DNA of 64,000 nt from Kocuria marina (lineage in GTDB: Bacteria > Actinomycetota > Actinomycetes > Actinomycetales > Micrococcaceae). Made by a program: the position numbers and the translations under genes. The stretch lies in contig BMZV01000003.1 in assembly GCA_014652975.1 (NCBI GenBank), positions 1-64,000 on the forward strand. Direction: 5' to 3'. Under the pieces are notes generated by a model. The model ran no database searches, was not told where the DNA came from, and saw only the letters and a program-made list of their open reading frames with translations. The stretch's first letter is position 1, and every line of letters begins with the position of its first letter. Below, one piece after another: positions 44,315-52,463 of this stretch.

Positions 44315-45313
44315 TTACTTCTTGGCGGGCCCGGGCTTGAACGCCCCGGGTTTCGGTGCCGCGGGCTTGGCCGCCGCGCTCGGCTTCACGGGTGCGGGCT
44401 TCGCACTCGGCTTCGCGCTTGCAGCGGGCTTGGGGCTCGCTGCGGGCTTGGGTGACGACGCCGATGCGGTACCCGCCTGCGCCGCCGCCGGCTTGGCCGC
44501 TGCGACCTTGGCGTCCGCGGTGGCCTGCTGTGCAGAAGCCTCGGGCTGCGCCGGAGCCTGGGTGGCTTCGGTACCGGACGCCGGCGCCACGGTCTCCTGG
44601 ACCTTGTCCTCCGCCGCGATGGGAGCGCTCTGCGAGCTCTCCGCCTGCACGGTGGCCGCCTGACGCAGTTCCGCCGGGAACGCGTCCCCGATGGACTGGG
44701 TCACGGACTCGGCAGTAGAGGTGTCCACCCGCTGCTTGCGCTGGTTCTCGGACTGCGACGTCTCCCGCTGCTTCTGCTTGCGGGCCTCAGCGCGAGCCTC
44801 CGCCTTGTTCTTGAGCGGACCGATGACCATGACCATGTTGCGACCGTCCACGCGGGGCGCGGTCTCCACGACACCGACCTCGGCGACGTCTTCCGCGAGC
44901 CGCTCGAGCAGGCGCACACCCATCGCGGGGCGCTGCTGCTCACGACCGCGGAACTGGATCATGGCCTTGACCTTGTCCCCCGCGGAGAGGAAGCGCTTGG
45001 CGTGACCCACCTTGGTCTCGTAGTCGTGCGTGTCGATCTTCAACCGGAAACGCACTTCCTTGAGCACCGTGTTGGCCTGGTTCTTGCGCGCCTCACGAGC
45101 CTTGACCGCAGCTTCGTACTTGTACTTGCCGAAGTCCATGAGCTTGGCCACGGGGGGCTTGGCGTTGGGTGCGACCTCGACCAGATCGAGATCCGATTCT
45201 CGGGCCAGCCGCAGCGCGTCCTGAACGCGAACGATGCCGACCTGCTCGCCGCCAGGTCCGACCAAGCGGACTTCCGGGACACGGATTCTGTCATTGATAC
45301 GTGGATCGCTAAT
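44315..45313 (-). CDS. infC: Translation initiation factor IF-3 with AUU start and long C-terminal tail
   Basis: IF-3 proofreads initiator tRNA and start codons on the 30S subunit. The N domain starts [20 protein letters not shown], and the C domain contains [17 protein letters not shown] and [14 protein letters not shown]. No ATG or GTG lies near this conserved N-terminus. ATT 45313 follows CAGGAGCTTGGC at six bases, the same rare AUU start known from infC in other bacteria, where it allows autoregulation. Residues 181-332 are an Ala/Pro/Lys-rich low-complexity tail ([18 protein letters not shown]) absent from the roughly 180-residue E. coli protein. The gene heads infC-rpmI-rplT-trmH. Confidence 0.93.
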   Translation of the reverse strand: MSDPRINDRIRVPEVRLVGPGGEQVGIVRVQDALRLARESDLDLVEVAPNAKPPVAKLMDFGKYKYEAAVKAREARKNQANTVLKEVRFRLKIDTHDYETKVGHAKRFLSAGDKVKAMIQFRGREQQRPAMGVRLLERLAEDVAEVGVVETAPRVDGRNMVMVIGPLKNKAEARAEARKQKQRETSQSENQRKQRVDTSTAESVTQSIGDAFPAELRQAATVQAESSQSAPIAAEDKVQETVAPASGTEATQAPAQPEASAQQATADAKVAAAKPAAAQAGTASASSPKPAASPKPAASAKPSAKPAPVKPSAAAKPAAPKPGAFKPGPAKK

Positions 45314-45437
45314 GCCAAGCTCCTGAGTTCGTGGGTTTCCCCGTGGTTGGGTCCTGGACCACAACGAAAAACCTCCGCTGCGGCACGCGCGAGCGGAGGT
45401 GAGAACCACACAGAGACCGAGATGACACGACCGTCAT
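45309..45437 (-). other. Leader reading frame overlapping the infC start codon
   Basis: ATG 45437 opens a 42-codon frame ([20 protein letters not shown], then [15 protein letters not shown]) whose TAG stop overlaps the infC AUU codon in CATTAG. It runs through the attenuator hairpin. No good ribosome-binding site precedes it. It could couple leader translation to hairpin formation and to infC initiation, or be chance. Confidence 0.35.
45367..45400 (-). terminator. Transcription attenuator in the infC leader
   Basis: ACCTCCGCT (minus strand 45400 to 45392) pairs perfectly with AGCGGAGGT (45379 to 45371), and the stem is followed by TTTTTCG. This is a canonical intrinsic terminator 54 bases upstream of the infC start, in the leader and not after a gene. 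It suggests attenuation control of the infC-rpmI-rplT operon. Confidence 0.7.
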
Positions 45438-45627
45438 GAAAACGGCGTGGTCGTTCGGTCACGAACCCGGGCACCTGGTGCCGTGTGATCGCGTCACTCG
45501 GCGGGCGGCGGCGGGTGGGAGTCATCTCCGCTTGCACACTGTCCATCAATATAACCCATCCGGGGGCGCCGGGGCCAGTCGGGCGACGGCCCCGCGCCGG
45601 GCGATACCGCTGTTCTACAGTGGTCCC

Positions 45628-46098
45628 ATGTCCGAGCAGCCGCGCTCCGAGCGCTTCGAATTCACCGACACCGCATCGTCCCAGGGTCCCGCCCACGATC
45701 ACGACGCCGCCCACGACCACGGCGCCTCCGATCCCGATGCACTGCCAGACGAGACCCTCGCCGAGGTGAACAACCAGATGCGTGACATCGCCGAGGTCCC
45801 CGCGGTCGAGGTCATCACGACCGCCGCCGTTCACCTGATGAGCGCCGCCGCCGTGAAGTGCGGTCTGGCCGCCGAGGAGAACGCCGAGGAACTCAAGGAC
45901 CTGGACGAGGCGCGCAAGCTCATCATCGCCCTGGCAGGTCTGATCACCGCGGCCGCTCCCGAGATCGGCTCCCAGCACGCGGGCCCGTTACGCGACGGCC
46001 TCAAGTCCCTCCAGCTCGCGTTCCGCGAGGCTTCCCCGTTCCCCGACGCCCCCGGCGCGGGACCCGGCGAGAAGTTCACGGGCCCGGTCTACGGCTGA
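45628..46098 (+). CDS. DUF1844 protein
   Basis: The 156-residue protein has a His/Asp/Ala-rich N-terminal tail (AHDHDAAHDHGASDPDALPD) and a DUF1844 helical domain (EVPAVEVITTAAVHLMSAAA, then KDLDEARKLIIALAGLI). Its function is unknown. It is regularly divergent from infC in actinobacteria. The open frame extends upstream to 45436, but TACAGT at 45616-45621 lies six bases before ATG 45628, which points to a leaderless transcript starting there. The His-rich tail could bind metal, which is only a guess. Confidence 0.88.
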   Translation: MSEQPRSERFEFTDTASSQGPAHDHDAAHDHGASDPDALPDETLAEVNNQMRDIAEVPAVEVITTAAVHLMSAAAVKCGLAAEENAEELKDLDEARKLIIALAGLITAAAPEIGSQHAGPLRDGLKSLQLAFREASPFPDAPGAGPGEKFTGPVYG

Positions 46099-46125
46099 GC
46101 GTCAATCCCGTTGAAGTCCTTTTAA

Positions 46126-46164
46126 GGAACGCGGCGCGCGACCGGTGGTCGTGCGCCGCGTTCC
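46126..46164. terminator. Bidirectional terminator between the DUF1844 and SseB genes
   Basis: GGAACGCGGCGC pairs with GCGCCGCGTTCC, extended inside by CGAC/GTCG with one mismatch. It lies between convergent genes. Confidence 0.65.
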
Positions 46165-46214
46165 TCTTGGTGACGTCAGACGGCGACGTCACGCTGTGAT
46201 CTCATGCAGTGACC

Positions 46215-47144
46215 TCACGCGGTGAGCCGGACCTCGATCGAATCCACCGCCTCCGCCATGACGGGCTGGGCCGCGAGCTGCTGCTGGTAATGCCCCACTG
46301 CTGCCTGCACCTCGTCGACGGACAGCCCCACCCGCAGCTGCAGGGTGACCGTGAGCTCCGGGCCCTCGCCCCCACCGCGTAACGCGGCGCCGTCGGACCG
46401 CGCGGCATTCACACCGCGACCCGGGCCGGCGAGCGCCGCCACGATCTCCGAGCGCCCGAGTGCCGCGCGCGTGACGGCGTCGTCCACCGCGACATCCCGG
46501 TACGACGGCGTCCACTCGTGTCCCTGTGCCACGGCCCACAGGGCGGGGCGCCGGACCACGAAGGCCGGATCCGTCCCCGGATCCACGACAAGCAGGGCGG
46601 AGCCGTCTTGCACCGCGGACAGCGCGGCGCGGCGGATGTCCGCGGCGACCGGTCGGGCCCGGGAGTTCCATGCGGTCAGTGCATTGGTGGACGTGAACAC
46701 CGGCAGGGCCTTGCGGCCGTCGGCGGCCTGCAAGCTCACGAGGGCCATGTCCGCTTCCTTGTCGGAGACCAGACCGTCCTCGGTGATGTGGGACTGGGAC
46801 ACCTGCGCCACGATGGGCACGAACACCCGGATCCCGGCGAGCGCGGCCACGACCTCCTCCTCGCCCACTGTCCCCGCGCGCCATGCGTCAAGTGCGCAGG
46901 CGACATTCGGATCCGCGGTGCCGGGGTCGTCGGGAAACTGGTGGGTGTGGCTCGTACCCTCCCCCAAATTGCGACCCTCCCACGACTGACCGCCGGTGTC
47001 TGTGGGGCCACCGGCCGAGCGCAGCTGGGCGGCGATGTGCGCGGGAAGGACGCGTGCGCTGGGGCCGGAAACGGCGTGGTCACCGCGCCCGGAGGGCGGG
47101 TGCGCTTCGCGTCCGGGCCCGCGATCCGCGCGGTGCTCAGGCAC
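46215..47144 (-). CDS. SseB-family protein
   Basis: The protein belongs to the SseB N-terminal-domain family of unknown biochemical role. Diagnostic segments are [32 protein letters not shown] and [20 protein letters not shown]. The N-terminus is the uncertain part. The only start in frame near the conserved [14 protein letters not shown] is GTG 47144, which overlaps the hisA end by eight bases and gives 309 residues. It has no strong ribosome-binding site, so translation is probably coupled to hisA. It is last in the hisC-to-hisA run. Confidence 0.82.
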   Translation of the reverse strand: MPEHRADRGPGREAHPPSGRGDHAVSGPSARVLPAHIAAQLRSAGGPTDTGGQSWEGRNLGEGTSHTHQFPDDPGTADPNVACALDAWRAGTVGEEEVVAALAGIRVFVPIVAQVSQSHITEDGLVSDKEADMALVSLQAADGRKALPVFTSTNALTAWNSRARPVAADIRRAALSAVQDGSALLVVDPGTDPAFVVRRPALWAVAQGHEWTPSYRDVAVDDAVTRAALGRSEIVAALAGPGRGVNAARSDGAALRGGGEGPELTVTLQLRVGLSVDEVQAAVGHYQQQLAAQPVMAEAVDSIEVRLTA

Positions 47145-47886
47145 TCGGGCGACCGGCGACGTCCAGGGCCTGCGCGAGCGTGAACTTGCCGGCGTAGAGC
47201 GCCTTGCCCACGATCGCGCCCTCGATGCCGGCGGGGACGAGCTCGCGCAGCGCAGCGAGGTCCTCGAGGGACGAAATTCCGCCCGAGGCCACCACGGGCT
47301 TGTCCGTGCGGCGGGCAACCTCGGCCAGCAGCTCGGTGTTGGGCCCGCGCAGCGTGCCGTCCTTGGTCACGTCGGTGACCACGTACCGCGCGCAGCCGTC
47401 GGCCTCGAGGCGCTCCAGCACCTCCCACAGGTCGCCGCCGTCCTTGGTCCAGCCGCGCGCGGCGAGCGTGGTGCCGCGCACGTCCAGACCCACGGCGATC
47501 CTGTCCCCGTGCTCGGCGATCACGCGATGCGTCCACTCGGGGTTCTCGAGCGCCGCCGTGCCCAGGTTAATGCGCGCGGGGTCCAGGGTCAGGACGCGCT
47601 CGAGGGACTCGTCGTCCCGGATCCCGCCGGACATCTCGATCTTGAGGTCGAGGTTCGCGGCCACGCGGCGCAGGACCTCGATGTTGTCACCGCGACCGAA
47701 CGCGGCGTCGAGGTCCACGAGGTGCAACCATTCGGCGCCCGCGTCCCGCCACGCGAGGGCGGCCTCGAGCGGATCGCCGTAGCCGGTCTCGGAGCCGGCC
47801 TCCCCCTGGACCAGGCGCACGGCCTGTCCGCCTTGCACGTCCACCGCGGGCAGCAGTTCCAAACGGCGTTCGGTGGTCTCGGTCAT
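47137..47886 (-). CDS. priA: Phosphoribosyl isomerase A (HisA/TrpF bifunctional PriA type)
   Basis: The enzyme isomerises ProFAR in histidine synthesis. In many actinobacteria the same enzyme also does the TrpF step of tryptophan synthesis. The beta/alpha-barrel catalytic aspartates lie in [14 protein letters not shown] (D16) and [35 protein letters not shown] is PriA-like. ATG 47886 follows GTGAGGAGAGAC, giving 249 residues. The bifunctional role is inferred from lineage. Confidence 0.93.
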   Translation of the reverse strand: MTETTERRLELLPAVDVQGGQAVRLVQGEAGSETGYGDPLEAALAWRDAGAEWLHLVDLDAAFGRGDNIEVLRRVAANLDLKIEMSGGIRDDESLERVLTLDPARINLGTAALENPEWTHRVIAEHGDRIAVGLDVRGTTLAARGWTKDGGDLWEVLERLEADGCARYVVTDVTKDGTLRGPNTELLAEVARRTDKPVVASGGISSLEDLAALRELVPAGIEGAIVGKALYAGKFTLAQALDVAGRPSA

Positions 47887-47994
47887 GTCTCTCCTCACGT
47901 GGCACCCGCGGGCGCCGTGGTGGTCCGGTGGTTGATTGGATTGTCGCGGTGCGGCGCACGCCCCGTACCCGTTGACGACGGCACTACGCCCGGT

Positions 47995-48156
47995 TCACAC
48001 GCTCGTGAACCACGAGTAGCCCCCGTAGCCGATCAACACGAGGGCCACAAACGCGAGCAACACCACGCTCCACAGCGGCTTGCGCTGTTGATGGAAGGAG
48101 ATCGCCCCGCCCACGAAGAACGCCCCCGCCACGAGCAGCAGCACCGATGCGGTCAT
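47995..48156 (-). CDS. Small two-helix membrane protein in the his cluster
   Basis: The 53-residue protein ([20 protein letters not shown], then a basic loop FHQQRKPLW, then a second helix [17 protein letters not shown]) is nearly all membrane. Its ATG overlaps the hisH stop by four bases, so it is translated with the his genes. Its function is unknown. I recall similar small genes at this place in related Micrococcaceae, so it is probably real and not chance. Confidence 0.72.
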   Translation of the reverse strand: MTASVLLLVAGAFFVGGAISFHQQRKPLWSVVLLAFVALVLIGYGGYSWFTSV

Positions 48157-48848
48157 GCCGGGGCCCCCGAACTCGGTGCGGGGATGCGCCCGGCCATGCG
48201 TCCGGTGCGCGGCAACGTGGACAGCCAGTTGCGCAGCAGGGCGATCCCCGCCGCGGAGGACTTCTCGGGGTGGAACTGGGTGGCGCTCAACGGACCGTTC
48301 TCCACGGCGGCCACGAAGGGCGCCCCGTGCTCGGACCAGGTGACGCCCGGGGGCACCATGTGCTCGATGCTCTGGTCGAATTCCCACTCCCGCACCCCGT
48401 AGGAGTGCACAAAGTAGAACCGCTCGTCCTCAATGCCGCGGAACAGTACCGAGCCCTCCGGCGGGCGCACCTCATTCCAGCCCATGTGCGGGACCACCGG
48501 AGCGTCGAGGCGTTCCACGGTCCCCGGCCACTGTGCCAGTCCCTCGGACTCGTGACCGTGTTCCACGCCGCGGTCGAACATGACCTGTAGGCCCACGCAG
48601 ATCCCCAGCACCGGACGGCCACCGCTCAACCGGCGATCGATGAGCCGCGGGGCGTCCACCGCGCGCAATCCCTCCATGACGGCCGCGAAGGCTCCCACGC
48701 CCGGGACCACGAGACCGTCCGCGTCCATGACGTCGCGCGGATCGGCGCTCAGCACCACCCGCGCGCCGGCCTCCTCGAGGGCGCGCACGGCAGAGCGCAC
48801 ATTGCCCGCGCCGTAGTCCAGGACGACAACACTCGGCGCCTCCGTCAT
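48153..48848 (-). CDS. hisH: Imidazole glycerol phosphate synthase, glutaminase subunit
   Basis: HisH releases ammonia from glutamine and channels it to HisF. The glutaminase triad is C84 in LGICVGLQ with H193 and E195 in QFHPEKS. I chose ATG 48848 (preceded by GGAGCAGAAC) over GTG 48869, which overlaps the hisB stop. This gives 231 residues. hisF is not in this window. Confidence 0.94.
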   Translation of the reverse strand: MTEAPSVVVLDYGAGNVRSAVRALEEAGARVVLSADPRDVMDADGLVVPGVGAFAAVMEGLRAVDAPRLIDRRLSGGRPVLGICVGLQVMFDRGVEHGHESEGLAQWPGTVERLDAPVVPHMGWNEVRPPEGSVLFRGIEDERFYFVHSYGVREWEFDQSIEHMVPPGVTWSEHGAPFVAAVENGPLSATQFHPEKSSAAGIALLRNWLSTLPRTGRMAGRIPAPSSGAPA

Positions 48849-48865
48849 GTTCTGCTCCGCCCCGC

Positions 48866-49483
48866 TCACAGCGCGCCCTTGGTGGACGGGACCACGCCGG
48901 CCATGCGGGCGTCGGGCTCCACGGCTTCGCGTAACGCCCGCGCAAGCGCCTTGAACTGGGCCTCGGCAATGTGGTGCGGATCACGGCCGCGGATCACTTC
49001 CACGTGCAGGCACAACTGGGCGTGGTAGGCCAGGGACTCGAAGACGTGGCGGGTCATCGACCCGGTGAAGTGACCACCGATCAAGTGGTATTGCTGGCCC
49101 TCCGGTTCACCCGTGTGCACCACGTAGGGCCGCCCGGACACGTCCACCACGGCGGACGCGAGTGCCTCGTCGAGCGGCACGGTGGCCTGCCCGAAACGGC
49201 GGATCCCCCGCTTGTCCCCGAGTCCCTGGCGCAGCGCATCACCCAGGACGATCGCTGTGTCCTCGACCGTGTGGTGGACGTCGATGTCCGTGTCCCCGTG
49301 GGCCTGGATGTCCAGGTCGATCAGGGAGTGCTTGGACAGTGCCGTGAGCATGTGGTTGTAGAACGGCACCGTGGTCTCGATCGAGGACGTACCCGTCCCG
49401 TCCAGGTCCAGGCTCACGCGCACGCTGGATTCACTGGTCACGCGTTCCACCGTGGCGGTGCGGTGGTTCTCGACTGCGCTCAT
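48866..49483 (-). CDS. hisB: Imidazoleglycerol-phosphate dehydratase
   Basis: The manganese-dependent enzyme removes water from imidazoleglycerol phosphate. Metal-binding motifs are [16 protein letters not shown] near residue 75 and [10 protein letters not shown] near 175, with FYNHML near 50. Starts at 49495 and 49483 are both possible because GAGGAG directly precedes the first, and the second gives normal spacing and 205 residues. It is the monofunctional form without the phosphatase domain. Confidence 0.95.
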   Translation of the reverse strand: MSAVENHRTATVERVTSESSVRVSLDLDGTGTSSIETTVPFYNHMLTALSKHSLIDLDIQAHGDTDIDVHHTVEDTAIVLGDALRQGLGDKRGIRRFGQATVPLDEALASAVVDVSGRPYVVHTGEPEGQQYHLIGGHFTGSMTRHVFESLAYHAQLCLHVEVIRGRDPHHIAEAQFKALARALREAVEPDARMAGVVPSTKGAL

Positions 49484-49639
49484 GAAAGACGACATCTCCT
49501 CGGGGACGGCGCCCGGCGACGGCTCGGCGGGCGGGTCCAGTCTAGATGGCTGGGGTGGGACCATGGGGCCGCGGCCCGACCGGTCCCACGGTTCGAGACG
49601 AGCCGGGCCGGCTCAGAATCTTGGCCCGGACGGTCCGGC

Positions 49640-50743
49640 TCAGGACCGGGCGAGGTAGGACTCCACGGCCTCGAGGAACGCGGTGGTCTCCGCTTCCGTC
49701 CCGGCGGTGACCCGTAGGTGGCCGGGGATCCCCACGTCCCGCACGAGGACGCCCTGGTCGAGCAGACCCTGCCACATGGCGTGGGCGTCCCCGCCGCACT
49801 CGAAGAACACGAAGTTGGAATCGGATTCGGCGGGGGTCAGGCCCAGTCGCTTGAGCTCGTCCACGATCCGGTCGCGCTGCAGTTTGATGTCCTCGACCGT
49901 GCCGAGCAGTGTCTCGTGGTGTTCGAGTGCGGCCAGTGCGGTCGCCTGGGTCACCGAGGACAGGTGGTACGGCAAGCGCACGAGGCGGATAGCGTCCGCG
50001 ACGGAGCGGTCCGCGGCGAAGTACCCGAGTCGTGCACCCGCTAACGCGAACGCCTTGCTCATGGTGCGCGTGACGATGAGCCGGGGACGGCCGGGAAGCA
50101 GGGTTAGCGCCGAGGGGGTTCCGAAGCGCGCGAACTCGGCGTAGGCCTCGTCCACGACGACGATGGTGTTGCGGTCCTCCCCCGCCTCGTACACGGCCTC
50201 GACGACGTCCAGTCCGAGCGCGGTCCCGGTGGGGTTGTTGGGCGAGCACAGGAACACGATGTTCGGGGCGTGCTCGCCCACCTGGCGTGCCGCCGACTCC
50301 GCGGACAGGGAGAAGTCCGCGGCGCGCTCCCCCGCGATGAACCGCGTTCCGGTCCCGAGGGCGAGCAACGGGTACATCGAGTACGTGGGGACGAAGCTCA
50401 ACACGGAGCGCTCCGGCCCACCGAAGGCCTGCAGGATCTGCTGCAGGATCTCGTTGGACCCGTTGGCGGCCCACAGATTGTCCTCGGTCAGCTCGTGACC
50501 CAGATAGCACGCTAGGGCGGTCCGCAGATTGGCGAAGTCCCGGTCCGGGTAGCGGTTCAGGGACGCCGCGGCATCGGTGACGCGCCGCGTGATGGCCCGA
50601 ACCACGGGCTCGGGAACCGGATGGGTGTTCTCGTTGGTGTTCAGTGCGACACGGACTTCCAGCTGGGGAGCACCGTAGGGAGACAGGCCCCGCAGGTCGT
50701 CGCGCAGCGGAAGGGCTTCGAGGGAATCATCACGAGAATTCAC
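49640..50743 (-). CDS. hisC: Histidinol-phosphate aminotransferase
   Basis: This PLP-dependent class I/II aminotransferase makes histidinol phosphate. K230 in TRTMSKAFALAGAR forms the Schiff base, CSPNNPTGTAL holds the conserved asparagine, and VVVDEAYAEF contains the pyridine-binding aspartate. The 367-residue length is usual. It heads the his gene run on the minus strand. Confidence 0.95.
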   Translation of the reverse strand: MNSRDDSLEALPLRDDLRGLSPYGAPQLEVRVALNTNENTHPVPEPVVRAITRRVTDAAASLNRYPDRDFANLRTALACYLGHELTEDNLWAANGSNEILQQILQAFGGPERSVLSFVPTYSMYPLLALGTGTRFIAGERAADFSLSAESAARQVGEHAPNIVFLCSPNNPTGTALGLDVVEAVYEAGEDRNTIVVVDEAYAEFARFGTPSALTLLPGRPRLIVTRTMSKAFALAGARLGYFAADRSVADAIRLVRLPYHLSSVTQATALAALEHHETLLGTVEDIKLQRDRIVDELKRLGLTPAESDSNFVFFECGGDAHAMWQGLLDQGVLVRDVGIPGHLRVTAGTEAETTAFLEAVESYLARS

Positions 50744-50894
50744 CAGACCAGTCTATGGACTCGGCGCATATCCGGTCACACGACGTCTCACGGTGTGTCG
50801 ATTCCCGGACCAGTCGTGACACCGCTCGGAGCTTGTCGGCGCACCAGGAGTCGCTCACTTGGCACCGACGGATCACGTCACCGACGGGTCACCG

Positions 50895-51326
50895 TCAGCG
50901 GGACGGGACCTCCAGGACCTGACCCGTGTGCAGGGTGGAGGACGTCAGACCGTTGAGCTCGGCGATGTCGTTCATGACCTCACGGGTGTCCCGCTGCGGG
51001 TCCGCGACGGCGGCGATCTCCCATAGGGTCTGGTCCGCCTGCACCGTGACACCGTGGGTCACGGGCGCCCCCGCCGGTTCCGTGGATGCCTTGACCGTGG
51101 GCGGCAGCAGGAAGACGGCGGCGACCACCAACAGGGCCGCCGCTCCCGTGACGAAGGGCAGTCCGATCAGGAAGAACCGGCCGCGGCGGGTGAGCTGCAG
51201 CGGCGAGTGAGCGGCGCGCGGGGCGGCCTGGACGGACGCGGCACGGGCCGACGTACGAGCGCGCACGGCGGCGGAGGACGCAGCCGTGGCGGAACGAACG
51301 GATCGCGACAAGGTGAGAGCGGTCAT
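50895..51326 (-). CDS. LysM-domain membrane protein, probable SOS cell-division inhibitor (ChiZ/DivS-like)
   Basis: The 143-residue protein has a basic Ala/Arg/Ser-rich cytoplasmic tail of about 45 residues. One membrane helix follows (FFLIGLPFVTGAAALLVVAA, near residues 51-70), then an extracytoplasmic LysM domain (VQADQTLWEIAAVADPQRDT to LHTGQVLEVPS) that binds peptidoglycan. It is divergent from lexA across LexA-like boxes. The same arrangement encodes ChiZ (Rv2719c) in mycobacteria and DivS in corynebacteria, which halt division during DNA damage. Function is inferred from topology and synteny. ATG 51326 follows CCAGGAGGTAG. Confidence 0.78.
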   Translation of the reverse strand: MTALTLSRSVRSATAASSAAVRARTSARAASVQAAPRAAHSPLQLTRRGRFFLIGLPFVTGAAALLVVAAVFLLPPTVKASTEPAGAPVTHGVTVQADQTLWEIAAVADPQRDTREVMNDIAELNGLTSSTLHTGQVLEVPSR

Positions 51327-51391
51327 GGCTACCTCCTGGTGATCTGACCGGATCCACCCGAAGGTGGCGGTGTTCGAACGCGGAGCGTACT

Positions 51392-51407
51392 TAGAACACA
51401 TTTTCGA
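51392..51407. promoter_or_regulatory. LexA-box-like site near the LysM gene
   Basis: TAGAACACATTTTCGA fits the actinobacterial SOS consensus TCGAAC-N4-GTTCGA with three mismatches. It lies 66 bases upstream of the LysM gene start. A further perfect GTTCGAAC palindrome occurs at 51372-51379. Confidence 0.6.
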
Positions 51408-51458
51408 ATCTCTACCCACAGTTCTAGCACGGGTGTACGAATGCTGTCGAGGACCTTT

Positions 51459-51474
51459 TCGAACACATATTTGA
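51459..51474. promoter_or_regulatory. LexA box upstream of lexA
   Basis: TCGAACACATATTTGA keeps a perfect left half (TCGAAC) and a near-complement right half of the SOS box. It is about 130 bases before the lexA start and supports autoregulation. Confidence 0.68.
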
Positions 51475-51606
51475 ACCCGGGGACGCGCGCGGGTTAAGCT
51501 CGAGGTCACACAGGAGTTAGTTGACCCCACGTCTCCGACACGCATAAGCGGCCTCCGCGGCCCACCGCAGGGTGTGCACAGCGTGGACGGTGAAAGGACC
51601 CCGCAC

Positions 51607-52380
51607 GTGAGCACTTCTTCCCCGAATCAGCAGGCGTCCGACCGACGCCCGCGCACGCTCACCCCTCGACAAGCACGAATCCTCGGTGCCGTGCAGCGCT
51701 GCATCACCACGCGCGGCTACCCGCCGTCCATGCGTGAGATCGGTGACACCGTGGGTCTGGCGTCCCTGTCCAGCGTGACCCATCAGCTCGGCCAGCTCGA
51801 GAAGTGGGGCTACCTGCGCCGGGATCCGCGCCGACCCCGCGCCATGGAGGTCCTGCGCCCGTTGAGCGCGGAGGAACTCGACCGCCACCTGGGGCCGGCC
51901 GACGAGCCCGCGGGTTCCGTGGAGTCCTTGGCGACCCGCGCATCGGGCGCCGCGTCCCCCGCGGTGCACACCATGGGCGACCTGCCCGCCGCGGACGACG
52001 ACGACGCCATGGTCCCCGTACCGCTCGTGGGGCGCATCGCCGCCGGTGGCCCCATCACCGCCGAACAATCGGTCGAGGAGGTCTACTCCCTGCCACGGCA
52101 GTTCGTGGGTCACGGCCAGTTGTTCATGCTCAAGGTCTCCGGGGACTCCATGATCGACGCAGCCATCTGCGACGGCGACTGGGTCGTGGTGCGCCAACAG
52201 AACTCCGCGCAGAACGGGGACGTCGTGGCTGCCCTGCTGGACGACGAAGCGACCGTCAAGACCTTCCGCCAGCGCGACGGCCACACGTGGCTGCTGCCCC
52301 AGAACACCCGCTACGAACCCATCCTGGGTGATCACGCGACCGTGATGGGAAAGGTCGTCTCGGTCTTCCGCTCCCTGTAG
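51607..52380 (+). CDS. lexA: LexA SOS repressor
   Basis: LexA represses SOS genes and cleaves itself when RecA filaments form. The N-terminal winged helix includes [20 protein letters not shown]. The self-cleavage site is A146-G147 in VGRIAAGGP, and the catalytic pair is S181 in SGDSMIDA and K218 in ATVKTF. The actinobacterial acidic linker (residues 85-135) is longer than in E. coli. Of several GTG codons I chose 51607, which follows AAAGGA at eight bases and gives 257 residues. Confidence 0.96.
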   Translation: MSTSSPNQQASDRRPRTLTPRQARILGAVQRCITTRGYPPSMREIGDTVGLASLSSVTHQLGQLEKWGYLRRDPRRPRAMEVLRPLSAEELDRHLGPADEPAGSVESLATRASGAASPAVHTMGDLPAADDDDAMVPVPLVGRIAAGGPITAEQSVEEVYSLPRQFVGHGQLFMLKVSGDSMIDAAICDGDWVVVRQQNSAQNGDVVAALLDDEATVKTFRQRDGHTWLLPQNTRYEPILGDHATVMGKVVSVFRSL

Positions 52381-52463
52381 CTCGCCCTCCGAACGGTTCC
52401 GGGAACCGCGCGTCGCGTCACGCGGGACGGCACCACGGATGTGAGCACAGCGACGTCGAACGC

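Noticed and set aside
44390-44540. Direct repeats in the 3' part of infC considered as a CRISPR or tandem DNA repeat
   Set aside because: They are codon repeats for Ala/Pro/Lys in the IF-3 tail, with no constant repeat length and no spacers.
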